Assembly (NCBI GenBank): GCA_029977705.1 | Contig: JAPOKJ010000008.1 | Coordinates: 1 to 64,000 of the forward strand | Source of the DNA: Burkholderiales bacterium | GTDB lineage: Bacteria; Pseudomonadota; Gammaproteobacteria; Burkholderiales; Burkholderiaceae_E | DNA: 64,000 nucleotides | Reading direction: 5' to 3' | Part shown: piece after piece, positions 1-9,018 of the stretch | Position numbering within the stretch: the stretch's first letter is position 1 | Layout of the letters: every line of letters begins with the position of its first letter | Notes under the pieces: generated by a model | What the model was told of the DNA's origin: nothing | Seen by the model: only the letters and a program-made list of their open reading frames with translations | Database searches by the model: none | Translations under genes and position numbers: made by a program

Positions 1-893
1 CCTTCCGTGACCCGCTCTGGCGCCGCGAATTCATCGAGAACGTTCAGATCCCCCTTGCGGAGGATCTGGGCGTGGAGCAGCGGGGAGGCTACTACGACAA
101 GAGCGGCGCCTTGCGCGACATGGTGCAGAATCACCTCCTGCAATTGCTGTGCATCGTCGCAATGGAGCCCCCTGCCTCGAGCGATCCGGATGCCATCCGG
201 GATGAAAAGCTCAAGGTGCTCCGAAGCCTGAGAGCCTTCAAGCCGCACGAGGTGGATCAGTTCGTGGTGCGCGGGCAATATCGCCAAGGCAGCGTCAACG
301 GAAATACTGTGCCAGGCTACCTGCAAGAGGCCGGCGTTCCCCCGGACAGCGAGACCGAAACCTATGCGGCGATTCGTGCCGAGATCTGCAACTGGCGCTG
401 GGCTGGGGTTCCGTTCTTCCTGCGGACGGGCAAGCGCCTGCCCCAGCGCCTGGCCGAAATTGTGATCAACTTCAAGCCCGTGCCTCATTCGATTTTCCCA
501 ATCCCGGACAGTGGTGCCCACAACCGCCTCGAAATCACCCTTCAGCCGGCAGACCGCATCGAATTGCACCTGTTGGCCAAGGACCCCAATCGCAGCGGCA
601 ACGACGCAGCGGCGCTGGCACCGGTTCGACTGGATCTGAATTTCAACGAAGTGTTCGGCGGTGCGGCCATGGACGCTTACGAACGCCTGTTGTTGAGGGT
701 GATCGAGGGCCGATTGGACCTGTTCGTACGCTTCGATGAGCAACAGGCCGCCTGGCAATGGGTGATGCCGATTCTGGAAGCGTGGGAGCAGGCGCGCGTC
801 GCCCCACGTCCCTACAGTGCAGGAACCTGGGGGCCGCCCGCTGCGAGCGTCCTGGTCGCACGGGAGAACGCGCTCTGGCCGGAAGAAGTGTGA
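1..893 (+). CDS. zwf: Glucose-6-phosphate 1-dehydrogenase, 3' part (5' end outside window)
   Basis: Oxidises glucose 6-phosphate to 6-phosphogluconolactone with NAD(P)+, the entry step of the oxidative pentose phosphate or Entner-Doudoroff route in the cytosol. The frame is open from base 3, so the N-terminal Rossmann part and probably the catalytic RIDHYLG motif lie upstream. What is visible matches the family's C-terminal two thirds: the RGGYYD and GALRDMVQNH segments near the start, VAMEPP, RTGKRLP, and the closing Y-x-AGTWGP motif before W and the TGA. About 296 codons are present out of a usual 480-500. The following gene is convergent, so zwf ends its transcription unit here. Confidence 0.96.
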   Translation, partial: FRDPLWRREFIENVQIPLAEDLGVEQRGGYYDKSGALRDMVQNHLLQLLCIVAMEPPASSDPDAIRDEKLKVLRSLRAFKPHEVDQFVVRGQYRQGSVNGNTVPGYLQEAGVPPDSETETYAAIRAEICNWRWAGVPFFLRTGKRLPQRLAEIVINFKPVPHSIFPIPDSGAHNRLEITLQPADRIELHLLAKDPNRSGNDAAALAPVRLDLNFNEVFGGAAMDAYERLLLRVIEGRLDLFVRFDEQQAAWQWVMPILEAWEQARVAPRPYSAGTWGPPAASVLVARENALWPEEV

Positions 894-969
894 AACCGAG
901 GGTATCAGGATCACAGGTCCCGACACCCTCGCAACGCTGGCGCCTCAAGTCTCAGCGCCCTGCCATTCC

Positions 970-1842
970 TTATCCCGCCTGACGCTTGTCCTCGGTATTG
1001 AGATCGAAATCCGAAGCCTCGTGGCGCTCGCGCAATTGCTTTGAAGGCTCACCGAAGGTGCGATTGACAATCGCGCCACGGCGCACGGCCGGTCGCTCCG
1101 CGATCTGGGCAGCCCAACGATTGACATGCTTGTAGTCCTGCACCTGCAGGAACTCGGCCGACCCATACAACAGCCCCCTGGCCAGGCCCCCATACCAGGG
1201 CCAGATGGCAATGTCGGCGATCGAGTACTGACCGCCGGCCATGTACTCGTGCTGTTCGAGGTGACGCTCCAGCACATCGAGCTGGCGCTTGGTTTCCATC
1301 GCAAAGCGGTCGATCGCATATTCGATCTTGACCGGTGCATATGCATAGAAGTGCCCAAAGCCGCCGCCCAGGTAGGGTGCCGAGCCCATCTGCCAGAACA
1401 GCCAGTTCAGGGCCTCGGTGCGTCCTGGCAGATCACGGGGAAGGAGCGCCCCGAATTTCTCGGCCAGGTAGAGCAGGATCGCCCCGCTTTCGAAGACACG
1501 CTGGTTGCCGGGCACGCTACGATCGAGCAGGGCCGGAATCTTCGAGTTGGGGTTGATATCGACAAAGCCGCTGCCAAACTGGTCGCCCGCCTGGATGTTG
1601 ATCAGCCAGGCATCGTATTCGGCACCGGCATGCCCGAGGGCCAGCAGTTCTTCGAGCGCGATCGTGACCTTCTGTCCATTGGGCGTGCCCAGCGAGTACA
1701 ACTGCAGGGGATGGCGTCCGACCGGCAGGGCCTTGTCATGGGTCGCACCGGCAATCGGGCGGTTGATGTTCGCAAAGCGGCCACCATTGGCCTTGTTCCA
1801 GACCCAGACACGGGGGGGTTCGTAAGGCTTGGTATCGCTCAT
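970..1842 (-). CDS. yghU: Glutathione S-transferase family, YghU-type disulfide-bond oxidoreductase
   Basis: Cytosolic thiol enzyme of the YghU/Nu-class glutathione transferases, which reduce disulfides with glutathione. The 290-residue length fits YghU rather than standard 200-residue GSTs: an N-terminal extension precedes the thioredoxin-like domain, which starts around LYSLGTPNGQKV, with INPNSKIPAL as the cis-Pro glutathione-binding turn. The C-terminal helical domain contains WPWYGGLA and a RPAVRRG tail typical of the family. GGAG sits a few bases before the ATG. It lies downstream of the pilY1 terminator and is probably transcribed alone. Family assignment is firm; the physiological substrate is unknown. 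Confidence 0.93.
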   Translation of the reverse strand: MSDTKPYEPPRVWVWNKANGGRFANINRPIAGATHDKALPVGRHPLQLYSLGTPNGQKVTIALEELLALGHAGAEYDAWLINIQAGDQFGSGFVDINPNSKIPALLDRSVPGNQRVFESGAILLYLAEKFGALLPRDLPGRTEALNWLFWQMGSAPYLGGGFGHFYAYAPVKIEYAIDRFAMETKRQLDVLERHLEQHEYMAGGQYSIADIAIWPWYGGLARGLLYGSAEFLQVQDYKHVNRWAAQIAERPAVRRGAIVNRTFGEPSKQLRERHEASDFDLNTEDKRQAG

Positions 1843-1855
1843 GGGGCTCTCCAGG

Positions 1856-1904
1856 AAAAAGGGGACGGACAGTCAAGCATAGAGGATGCCCGCCTGTCCG
1901 TCCC
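1856..1904 (-). terminator. Rho-independent terminator of the pilin/PilY1 operon
   Basis: On the minus strand an 11-bp perfect stem (arms 1894-1904 and 1862-1872) encloses a 21-nt loop with its own short GCAT/ATGC stem and is followed by CTTTTT. It lies between the pilY1 stop and the yghU start, so it should end the pilus transcript and isolate yghU. Confidence 0.85.
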
Positions 1905-1946
1905 TTACCCGGTCCGCAAGCAAGCCCTCAGGTCGCCCGCCCGCCT

Positions 1947-4900
1947 TTACTGCACCTGGACGTAGCGCAGATTGCTGCGCCCACCATAGAGCGGCGTCTT
2001 GAACGAGACGCTGGAGTTGGAATCGGTCTCGCCATCACCCCGATCGATCTTGAGCGTCACCGCCGCCTGCGAAGAGGCCACCGAATTGCTGGCCCGCTTG
2101 ACCTTGACCGTATCCACGCCGGTAAAGCCTCCGGGCACCGGCAGGCTGGTCCCGGTGGAGATCATGTTGCCACCGGAGCCCAGCGAACGTGCAAACAGGT
2201 AGCCGGCCATGCCATTGGTGCACAGGTCTGCGGTTGGCTTGTTCGTCCCCCACATCACGATGCCACGGCGTACCTGCGGCATGACGTTGATCTGTCCATA
2301 GCCGGCGGTGGCCATCGGGATGTACCAGCCTTTGACGGAATCCCCTTGCGCTGCCGCAGAGCTCACGTTAAGGGCCACGAGGTCACTCTTGGTCAGCGCC
2401 GGTGATGGCGTCGAGGGGGTCGTGCCCGAGCCGTCCTTGATCGCAAACATCGTGCTGCCGGTGCCGATGTTGCTCACATCGTCCTGGGACAGCAGCTTGC
2501 CGCTGCCAAACACCACCCAGCGCTCCTTCGGGTTGAACGGGTTCAGGGTCGGCACCGGCGCGGTGGTGATCGGCTCGCCGATCGAGGCCAGCTTCACTGC
2601 GCTCGTCGTCCAGTCGCCGGCTGCAGCACTGGAGACATCAAAGCGCCAAAGGTTGCCCTGCAGGTCACCGGCATAAATCTGCTCGGCCGTGTTGTCGCGC
2701 TCGGACTGGCGGAAGTAGTTGATCTGGCCCAGCCCCGAGGGCGAGGCAGCCGTGCCCGCGCCGGTGTCAAAGCGGTGCAGGATGGCACCGGTCTTGGGAT
2801 TGAGCAGCCACAGGTGGCCGGTCCCCGCCGCGTTGTTGTAGCCCGAGGTCACGCCCACCACCCAGCCAAAGCGCCGCGTCTTGAACACCATCGGCTCGCC
2901 AAAGGTATAGCCCATCTTGGCATCGTTGGCCGAATCGCCGGTGAACTCCCAAAGAACCTTGCCAGCCACGGCCGCCTCGTTGGCAGCCTCTGGATCGGTG
3001 ACATCCAGGGCAAAGTAGCCCTTGCCGCCCTTGTTCAGGCCGGCTACCAGCAAGGTACCCCAGTTGGTACTGCCCGAGGGGTTTCCTGCCTTGCCAAAGT
3101 CGACGTCGGCTACGGTAGGCGACTGGTCGACCCGGTAGCGGTGCGAAAATTTCTTGGGCAGCGGATCCGAGTACTTCCAGGCCCAGGACGCAAGACCGTC
3201 CACACCATCGCGGAACAGCATGCTCGGGATGTAGGCCCACTTCTCTTCGCCCGAGTCGGCATCGCCCACTGTCGCCTTGACCGCATGCAGCATGCCATCG
3301 CTGGCCCCGAAGTACAGCATCGGTGTGCGGTTGGCCTTGTTTGTCTGGAAGGCGGTGTAACCCGGATTGTAGGACTCGAGCAGGCCCGAGTTGGGTGCTG
3401 CCAGATAGGCCGGCCGCGAGTTGATGATGCTGCCCAGCACCGAGTTGCGGTCACGGAAAATACCGGTCGAAGAGGTGGGTGCCGGAATGGCGGTGGCCGG
3501 GGCATTATCCTCATAGGCCTGATCGCCGCGCAGGAATTGCAGAATACGCTGCGCCGTGGTGGTGTCCGAATCGAGCGAGGCCTGTTGCGCCGCCGACAGG
3601 CTGGCCCAGCGGAACGGCACCGCATTGCCGGTCGAAGTGTTGCGGGTGGCAATCATCCGCTTCGTATCCCAGCCGCTGCCCACCACCTGGGCGTCGAGCT
3701 TGGTACGCACATCCCACAGCGCGGCGCCCGTCACTGCACCGGTATAGGCATTGAGTGAGCGCGCCTCCAGCTTGCCGGTCCATTCGCCCGGGATGTAATT
3801 GGCCCGGAACAAGTAGGGCGCATTGCTGTATTCGTAGTCGGCCGAATTGCCCACCGAGGCGGTCCCCGAAGTCATGCGGCCCGAGATATCGGTCAGGGCT
3901 GCGCTCAACATGTTGAGCAAGTCCGATGGCGAAGAAACGTTGAAGTACTGGCCATGGCCGACGATGGCGGCCGCCCACAGGTCATCGACATAGGTCTGGC
4001 CAGAGCCCAGTGAGGGCCACTCCGACGTTCCGGCCTTGATGGCATTGATGCCATCGGGGAAGGGAACACTGCCCTGGGCAGAGAAAGCCAGCGTGAACTG
4101 GGTGACATGCTGCCAGCTGGCACTGTCCTTCGAGTTGACCGGTACGCTGTCGGCCATGGTGGGTCGCAGGTCGGTTTGCCAATAGTAGGCGGCAATGTCG
4201 GCCAGCGTATTGGTCGAATTGGAACCGGCCTTCTCACGGTAGGGTGCTGGCCAGGCCTGGCCCGCGGCAAACACCTGGTTGAACTCCGACCCCAAGGCCG
4301 TAAGCAGGGCCGTATTGTTGGGCAAGGTGTTGTTCCAGTTGGTGGAGCCCAAAGTGCCGGATGCACCCGCTCCGTTCCAGTACCCGTCGGTCGACAGGAT
4401 GTGGTAGTTCGGCTGGCAGGCATATTGCACCGGATCGGCGACGCTGCCACCAGCCGGCGAGGTCCCCGCCCGGTAATACTCACCGATGCGCTGCATGGCC
4501 GGACGCAACGGTGTCCCGTACCAGGCGTACTGGCGGTAGAACATGGTGTACCAGTCCGTACGCTGCTGGCCGCTGAAGGTTCCTACCGGAACGAAACCTC
4601 CGTAACTGTCGTTTCGGGTCTGGCCATCGATGGTGTGGAACCCGACACGGAACTCTTCGCCAATGGCCCGGAAGGCCTCACCTGCAGCCGACTTCATGGC
4701 CAGCAGACGGGTCCGGTAGTAACTGAACCAGTTGGCGAAATTCTGCTTCTCGGTGGCCGACGCCGCGTTCATGTCGACGATGGTGTACACCGAGTTGGCA
4801 TTGCAAGCGCCCGCCGTGTAGGTGCCGGTGCCGCTGTATGTGGCGTAGTAGGCACCCCGGTTCTGGGTGCCCATGTTGCCCATGTATGTCGGGTAGGTCC

Positions 4901-5312
4901 CCAGTTGGGAGTACTTGTTTTGCAGGTTGACTGTGCCATCGCCGGTATGAAAGCCATCTTCCCAGGCCGCGGTGTAGCTCGAGTTCGGCATCCGGCTACC
5001 ATCGCCCAGCACGGGCGGCAGGTAGGTGTAGTTGGGGTTGTAGTAGAGGCGGTTGTAACGATAGTCGTAGTAACAGTACTTTGACCAGTTGCCCCCGGTC
5101 TGTTCAGGCGCATAGGTCGCGTCCATAGACCCCGAGTTGTCCAGCGTGAACATCACATTGGGCTTGATCATCGAGGTCGTGTTGATCGGCTGGTCATCCA
5201 GCGACACTGGCACTGCCGGCGCCGTCGCTGCCTTGGCCATCACCGGCCATGCCAATTGCAGGCCGACCAGCAACCAGACGATGCTCTTGCGAATGATGGT
5301 GTACATGTTCAT
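1947..5312 (-). CDS. pilY1: Type IV pilus tip/biogenesis factor PilY1
   Basis: Large secreted adhesin-like protein (1121 aa) that sits at or near the tip of type IV pili with the minor pilins and supports pilus assembly, adhesion and surface sensing. A hydrophobic signal segment (IVWLLVGLQLAWPVMA) is followed by a von Willebrand A-like start with a MIDAS motif, LDNSGSM, near residue 57. The C-terminal half is the PilY1 beta-propeller: a FGASDGMLHAV repeat, GGKGYFALDVTDP and GNLWRFDVSSAA. I do not see the DxDxDG calcium-binding motif described for Pseudomonas PilY1. Last gene of the operon; start could also be the second ATG at 5306, which has better spacing from the GAGAGAG upstream. Confidence 0.95.
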   Translation of the reverse strand: MNMYTIIRKSIVWLLVGLQLAWPVMAKAATAPAVPVSLDDQPINTTSMIKPNVMFTLDNSGSMDATYAPEQTGGNWSKYCYYDYRYNRLYYNPNYTYLPPVLGDGSRMPNSSYTAAWEDGFHTGDGTVNLQNKYSQLGTYPTYMGNMGTQNRGAYYATYSGTGTYTAGACNANSVYTIVDMNAASATEKQNFANWFSYYRTRLLAMKSAAGEAFRAIGEEFRVGFHTIDGQTRNDSYGGFVPVGTFSGQQRTDWYTMFYRQYAWYGTPLRPAMQRIGEYYRAGTSPAGGSVADPVQYACQPNYHILSTDGYWNGAGASGTLGSTNWNNTLPNNTALLTALGSEFNQVFAAGQAWPAPYREKAGSNSTNTLADIAAYYWQTDLRPTMADSVPVNSKDSASWQHVTQFTLAFSAQGSVPFPDGINAIKAGTSEWPSLGSGQTYVDDLWAAAIVGHGQYFNVSSPSDLLNMLSAALTDISGRMTSGTASVGNSADYEYSNAPYLFRANYIPGEWTGKLEARSLNAYTGAVTGAALWDVRTKLDAQVVGSGWDTKRMIATRNTSTGNAVPFRWASLSAAQQASLDSDTTTAQRILQFLRGDQAYEDNAPATAIPAPTSSTGIFRDRNSVLGSIINSRPAYLAAPNSGLLESYNPGYTAFQTNKANRTPMLYFGASDGMLHAVKATVGDADSGEEKWAYIPSMLFRDGVDGLASWAWKYSDPLPKKFSHRYRVDQSPTVADVDFGKAGNPSGSTNWGTLLVAGLNKGGKGYFALDVTDPEAANEAAVAGKVLWEFTGDSANDAKMGYTFGEPMVFKTRRFGWVVGVTSGYNNAAGTGHLWLLNPKTGAILHRFDTGAGTAASPSGLGQINYFRQSERDNTAEQIYAGDLQGNLWRFDVSSAAAGDWTTSAVKLASIGEPITTAPVPTLNPFNPKERWVVFGSGKLLSQDDVSNIGTGSTMFAIKDGSGTTPSTPSPALTKSDLVALNVSSAAAQGDSVKGWYIPMATAGYGQINVMPQVRRGIVMWGTNKPTADLCTNGMAGYLFARSLGSGGNMISTGTSLPVPGGFTGVDTVKVKRASNSVASSQAAVTLKIDRGDGETDSNSSVSFKTPLYGGRSNLRYVQVQ

Positions 5313-5372
5313 CTCTCTCGTATTGCTTCGGTCTCTTACGTTTGCTTGCCCAGGTCGGGCAGGCTGCAGGGC

Positions 5373-5993
5373 TTACTCGCCTTTCATGAACATCTGCGCA
5401 TAACTGACTGCCCCCTTGGGCCCGTCAACTCGAACCGTGATGCGGATATAGGGCAGGTTGTCGGAATCCGAGGTACCGGTCCCCTTGCCGCCGTTGGAGG
5501 GGTACTCGAGGGTGTACATCTGGCAATTGTCGGCACTGGCCACGCCAGCGGCATTGCACAGTCGCTCGACGAAATAGCGCCGCAACTGTCGGGATTGGGT
5601 ATCGATCTGCTCACCCGCCCAACCAGTGGCTACCGGCCCGTTGGCATCCCAGCCAGGGGCCGCCAATGCGGTCAGCGCGGTCGGCAAGCCCTCTCCCCCT
5701 TGCGGCTGCTGCACCGCCCAGTAGGACACGCCCGGCGTGTTGTTGTTGCGGTCGACCATGTTCAGGCCCGCGGTCGGATGCGATTGAAGGTACGCCAGCA
5801 TGGCTTCGTTCAAAGCCATGTCGACGTTCTGGCTCGCACTTTGCTGCATTGAAAAATTGGCGGCCGCCTGATTGGCACTGTCCACCGAGCGCATCAAGGC
5901 CATGCCGGCAGTCATCATCGCCACCAATGCCACCATGGCCACCAGGAGCGAGGTGCCGGCTTGATGGATCCGGTTCGTTTGCAGGCGGCTCAT
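5373..5993 (-). CDS. pilX: Type IV pilus minor pilin PilX
   Basis: Minor pilin of the tip/priming complex, inserted in the inner membrane before assembly. The 206-aa product starts at an ATG that overlaps the pilW stop in an ATGA, which decides the start over an upstream in-frame codon. Just after a short basic leader is the hydrophobic helix (SLLVAMVALVAMMTAGMALMR) typical of PilX, here without a canonical Gly-Phe prepilin peptidase site: it reads QAG then TSLL. The following region resembles the PilX N-terminal family (multiple DMALNEAMLAYLQ-like residues). Identification rests on this segment plus position between pilW and pilY1. Confidence 0.88.
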   Translation of the reverse strand: MSRLQTNRIHQAGTSLLVAMVALVAMMTAGMALMRSVDSANQAAANFSMQQSASQNVDMALNEAMLAYLQSHPTAGLNMVDRNNNTPGVSYWAVQQPQGGEGLPTALTALAAPGWDANGPVATGWAGEQIDTQSRQLRRYFVERLCNAAGVASADNCQMYTLEYPSNGGKGTGTSDSDNLPYIRITVRVDGPKGAVSYAQMFMKGE

Positions 5994-7225
5994 AGCTGAC
6001 TCATGATCACGTTGCGCAGGGGAATGACCGAGTTGACGGTGCTGTAGCGAAAGCATCGGTCATCGCCAGCCAGGGTGTAGGCACCGCTGGTGGGCATGTC
6101 GGGAATGCGCTGGGCCGCATTGCCGGCAATCGCTTCAAGTACGGCATAGGGGCCCGCTGCCGTCACCTCGCAGGTCCCCCCCGCACCCGTCGCCCTCTCA
6201 AGGACTGGAGCCCGCACCAGCAGACCGACGCGCAAGGCTTTCATCTGATTCAGTGACCGTGCACCAGCCGCAACCGGAAGGGCGGGAATCGAAGGGATGG
6301 TGGCCACCGAATTCGGGTTCAGCCAGGTATTGGCCGCCGCCGGCGGGTTCATCCACTCGTCGATCAGGTCATCGTTGCTGACGTCCAGACCTACCTGCAC
6401 CTTCATGGCGACGACGTTCTCGGCCAGCACCTGGACCGGCAGGTTGTTGATCAGGTCGACGGCCTGAAGGCGGTTGTTGACCACCGAAATCTGCCAGGCC
6501 TCCGGGTTGGGTCCCAGGTTGGCCACCCGGGCCTGAGCGCCATACGCGGCCGCAGTCGGTACGGACAGTCGCACGACGGCATTGGCAATCGTCGGTGCCG
6601 AGGGCAGCGCAACGATCCGGGCATAGGTACAGGCAATCGGACGGGCATTGCCGGCATTGAGCGCAGCGTCCTGCTCATAGACCAGTACCCAATCTCCGAC
6701 CGCATAGCCGTAGGTGGTGGTGACCGTCAGATCGGTCACGCCGAGCGCTGCAGCCGCCACCAGTCTGGAGGGCATCGGCGAATTGGCGCTGCTGCCTTGC
6801 ATCACCGTGATCGTGTCACTGGCCAGTGCGCCGCCACCGGAGGTCACGAGGACCGGGGCCATGCGCACGCCGGCCTGCGTCGTGCAGCCCATCAGGAATT
6901 CCGGACTGACCGGATTGGCATTGATGATCGCCGCCGCCTGGCCCGGAATCACGAGCCGGTTGGGCAGCGACATCGTCGAATCCGTCGGTGTCACCATGTT
7001 GTAGCCTGCATCCTCGACCATCGTCTTGATGGCGGCCAGTCCCAGCGTGGCCGACTGCAGGCCCTCGCTGCCGCTGCCGGTGGTGCGGCGCTGCGACTCG
7101 TTCAGGGCGAAGGTCTGGAAGATGGCCAGGGAGGCAAACAGGGCAATGACCACCCCGACCATGAGCTCCACAACCCCCAGGCCCTTCTGACGATGGCGCA
7201 TGGCGCCCATGTTGACCGGATTCAT
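5990..7225 (-). CDS. pilW: Type IV pilus minor pilin PilW
   Basis: Minor pilin of the type IV pilus tip complex, 411 aa, within the usual range for PilW, the largest minor pilin. The start is the ATG overlapping the pilV stop (ATGA). A basic leader ends in RQKGLGVVELMVGVV: the prepilin peptidase site is G-LGVVE with the conserved Glu5, followed by a hydrophobic helix of about 20 residues. The body contains a long pseudopilin beta domain and Cys-containing segments (MGCTTQ, IACTYAR, GTCEVT, DRCFRY). It is translationally coupled on both sides, indicating fixed stoichiometry with PilV and PilX. Confidence 0.92.
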   Translation of the reverse strand: MNPVNMGAMRHRQKGLGVVELMVGVVIALFASLAIFQTFALNESQRRTTGSGSEGLQSATLGLAAIKTMVEDAGYNMVTPTDSTMSLPNRLVIPGQAAAIINANPVSPEFLMGCTTQAGVRMAPVLVTSGGGALASDTITVMQGSSANSPMPSRLVAAAALGVTDLTVTTTYGYAVGDWVLVYEQDAALNAGNARPIACTYARIVALPSAPTIANAVVRLSVPTAAAYGAQARVANLGPNPEAWQISVVNNRLQAVDLINNLPVQVLAENVVAMKVQVGLDVSNDDLIDEWMNPPAAANTWLNPNSVATIPSIPALPVAAGARSLNQMKALRVGLLVRAPVLERATGAGGTCEVTAAGPYAVLEAIAGNAAQRIPDMPTSGAYTLAGDDRCFRYSTVNSVIPLRNVIMSQL

Positions 7226-7752
7226 GATTGCGGCTCCAGCATGCGGGCGGTGGTCGTGTACTGGCTCACCGGTGTGCCTGCGGGCGCTCCCGGTGGCAGC
7301 CAGCGAATGGTTACCGTCACATTGGAAAAGGTGAAGTTCTGGCCTGGCAACATGGTGATCGGCTGCTGCACGGTGTTGACGGTGACAATCGGCGGATTGT
7401 CTGCAGCACCAGGCAAGCTGGTGGCGCCAGCGGTGACGCGGGCAGCCCAGGTGGTGTAGCGCGTACCGGCCGGGGTGCTGGCGTAGTTGGCGGCGCGCAG
7501 TCCAGGATCGACGGTCCACATTTCCGCGATCAACTGGCTGGCATGCTGAACGGCCTGTGAGCGGTAGCCGGCCTCGCCCATGCCCTGCACCGAGCGCGCC
7601 TGCAGGCCAACGATGCCGAGCACACCGATCGAGAAGATCATGATGGCGATCAATGCCTCGAGCATGACCACGCCCATTTGCTGACCACGCCGTACGCTCA
7701 CGCGGCGCAAGGCTGCATGGGGACGGTGTGAAAGAGAGTGCTGAGTGTTCAT
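7222..7752 (-). CDS. pilV: Type IV pilus modification/minor pilin PilV
   Basis: Minor pilin of 176 aa. The leader RRGQQMG is followed by VVMLEALIAIMIFSIGVLGIVGL, the prepilin peptidase substrate motif with the conserved Glu, and the PilV signature of LQARSVQG after the helix. I use the ATG at 7752 because it overlaps the fimT stop as ATGA; a TTG two codons earlier is also in frame. The family often carries a C-terminal prepilin-type region plus a short beta domain, as here. Neighbours fimT and pilW overlap it by four bases each. Confidence 0.93.
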   Translation of the reverse strand: MNTQHSLSHRPHAALRRVSVRRGQQMGVVMLEALIAIMIFSIGVLGIVGLQARSVQGMGEAGYRSQAVQHASQLIAEMWTVDPGLRAANYASTPAGTRYTTWAARVTAGATSLPGAADNPPIVTVNTVQQPITMLPGQNFTFSNVTVTIRWLPPGAPAGTPVSQYTTTARMLEPQS

Positions 7753-8363
7753 CCGCAAGTCCTCGGATCGGGGGCTACCGCTCGGGGATCGCAGGAGCGA
7801 ACGCCACCTCCCGCACCGATAACGATCACCAGGCGACGCTCATCGGCCGCCGGCAGACGCGTATTGCGCACATCGATGCGCACCGCATTGTTGAAACCTG
7901 CGGCGATTACCGGGCGTCCGCGACCTTCGAAGATCACGCCTCCGGGAATACCGCCGGCAGCAAGAGGCGCGGCCATCGCGCCGGCTGCGACGGTGCCAAG
8001 ATCCGCGGATACGCCGACAGTGACGGCGCCCGACTCCTCGCCCCCGTCGCGTGCCTCGATGACCGCTTGCGCCGGATCACAGACGATGGCCCCCTGCGCC
8101 ACCGGACAGATGCGCCAGGCCGAACCCATGGCAGCAGCGTCGGTGAGCTGGAACATGACCCGCCCGTTGCGCTTGAGCGCCTCGAGGCGCGCCTTGTTGA
8201 CGGCGCCAGTGATCGACTCGGCAGCCGCCCGGATCTGCTGATTGCCGATCCATGCGCCATAGCTGGGCATGCCCATGCGCACCATCACGGCGATGACCGC
8301 CATGACAATGATCACTTCGATCAGCGAGATTCCGGATTGACCCTTCTCTCTTGATGGTTCCAC
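7749..8363 (-). CDS. fimT: GspH/FimT-family pseudopilin
   Basis: Minor pseudopilin of 204 aa. After KGQSG comes the cleavage context ISLIEVIIVMAVIAVM, with Ile rather than Phe at +1 and Glu at +5. The start is a GTG (8363) eight bases after the stop of the preceding pilin, with AGGG just before it; no ATG occurs between that stop and the cleavage site, so a GTG start is needed. The globular part has the GspH pattern (RLEALKRNGRVMFQL). In other bacteria FimT/FimU primes pilus assembly and FimT has been linked to DNA binding in natural transformation; nothing here proves that for this copy. Confidence 0.88.
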   Translation of the reverse strand: MEPSREKGQSGISLIEVIIVMAVIAVMVRMGMPSYGAWIGNQQIRAAAESITGAVNKARLEALKRNGRVMFQLTDAAAMGSAWRICPVAQGAIVCDPAQAVIEARDGGEESGAVTVGVSADLGTVAAGAMAAPLAAGGIPGGVIFEGRGRPVIAAGFNNAVRIDVRNTRLPAADERRLVIVIGAGGGVRSCDPRAVAPDPRTCG

Positions 8364-8370
8364 GGCAGCC

Positions 8371-8838
8371 CTATTCTTTCTTGATAAGCCATCTGGTTGC
8401 CCCGGCTGCTGGAACGGTGCCCCAACCGGCACCCCATGACACCGTCGTACGGGTGTTCTGTTGATTTATGGTGTAGCTGAAACCATTGGTGCCGCCACCG
8501 CTGCCAGTGGCCGTGATCAGGTAGGCCTGACCGGCGTTTTGCGGCGCACAGGTCATCGTGAAGCGTTCGGTGTTGGCAATGGTGATGCCACATCCGCCAG
8601 TACCCCCACCTGCATAGGTGCGGTTGTCGGCATAGAACTGCTCGAGGCGGGTACGTGCATCCGACAGTGCGCCGGTGGCCTCGACGAGTGCGCCCCTGAC
8701 CAGATAGTCGCGGTAATTGGGCACTGCAACGGCGGCCAATATGGCACCGATGGCGACGACGATGAGCATCTCGATCAGCGTGAATCCTCGCGCTGGACCT
8801 CGATGGTTTCTGCGGGCAATGTGCTTGGGCATGTCCAT
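8371..8838 (-). CDS. pilE: Type IV pilin, PilE-like
   Basis: First gene of the minor pilin operon, 155 aa. Basic leader ending RGPARG, then FTLIEMLIVVAIGAILAAVA: a textbook prepilin peptidase site (Gly-Phe) with Glu5 and a hydrophobic polymerisation helix, then PNYRDYLVRG and a C-terminal Cys pair (GGCGI and TCAPQ) that can form the D-region disulfide. Start chosen at the first ATG, with GGAG eight bases upstream; a second ATG two codons later is poorly spaced. Its place in the operon suggests a minor pilin equivalent to PilE of Pseudomonas rather than the major subunit, which need not be in this window. Confidence 0.93.
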   Translation of the reverse strand: MDMPKHIARRNHRGPARGFTLIEMLIVVAIGAILAAVAVPNYRDYLVRGALVEATGALSDARTRLEQFYADNRTYAGGGTGGCGITIANTERFTMTCAPQNAGQAYLITATGSGGGTNGFSYTINQQNTRTTVSWGAGWGTVPAAGATRWLIKKE

Positions 8839-9018
8839 GACCTGGTCTCCGTTTGAGCCAAGTGTGCCGTTAAGGCAACACTATCGACAGCAGCGGCGGA
8901 TGGATGGACCACAGCGCGCCCTCAGCGGATGCCGGCGCTGCCTGTAGCGGACAGGCGGAAGTCAGAGGGAGATGGAAGGGCCGGACAGCGCCCGGGCGGG
9001 CCGCGCGGAACCGACCCT

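Noticed and set aside
6800-7459. Plus-strand frames opposite pilW/pilV
   Set aside because: Low-complexity His/Arg/Gly translations antisense to clear pilin genes.
8839-8880. Possible sigma-54 (-24/-12) site before pilE
   Set aside because: The GG and GC pairs (GGCACACTTGGC on the minus strand) are eight bases apart rather than ten, so the RpoN spacing is not met.
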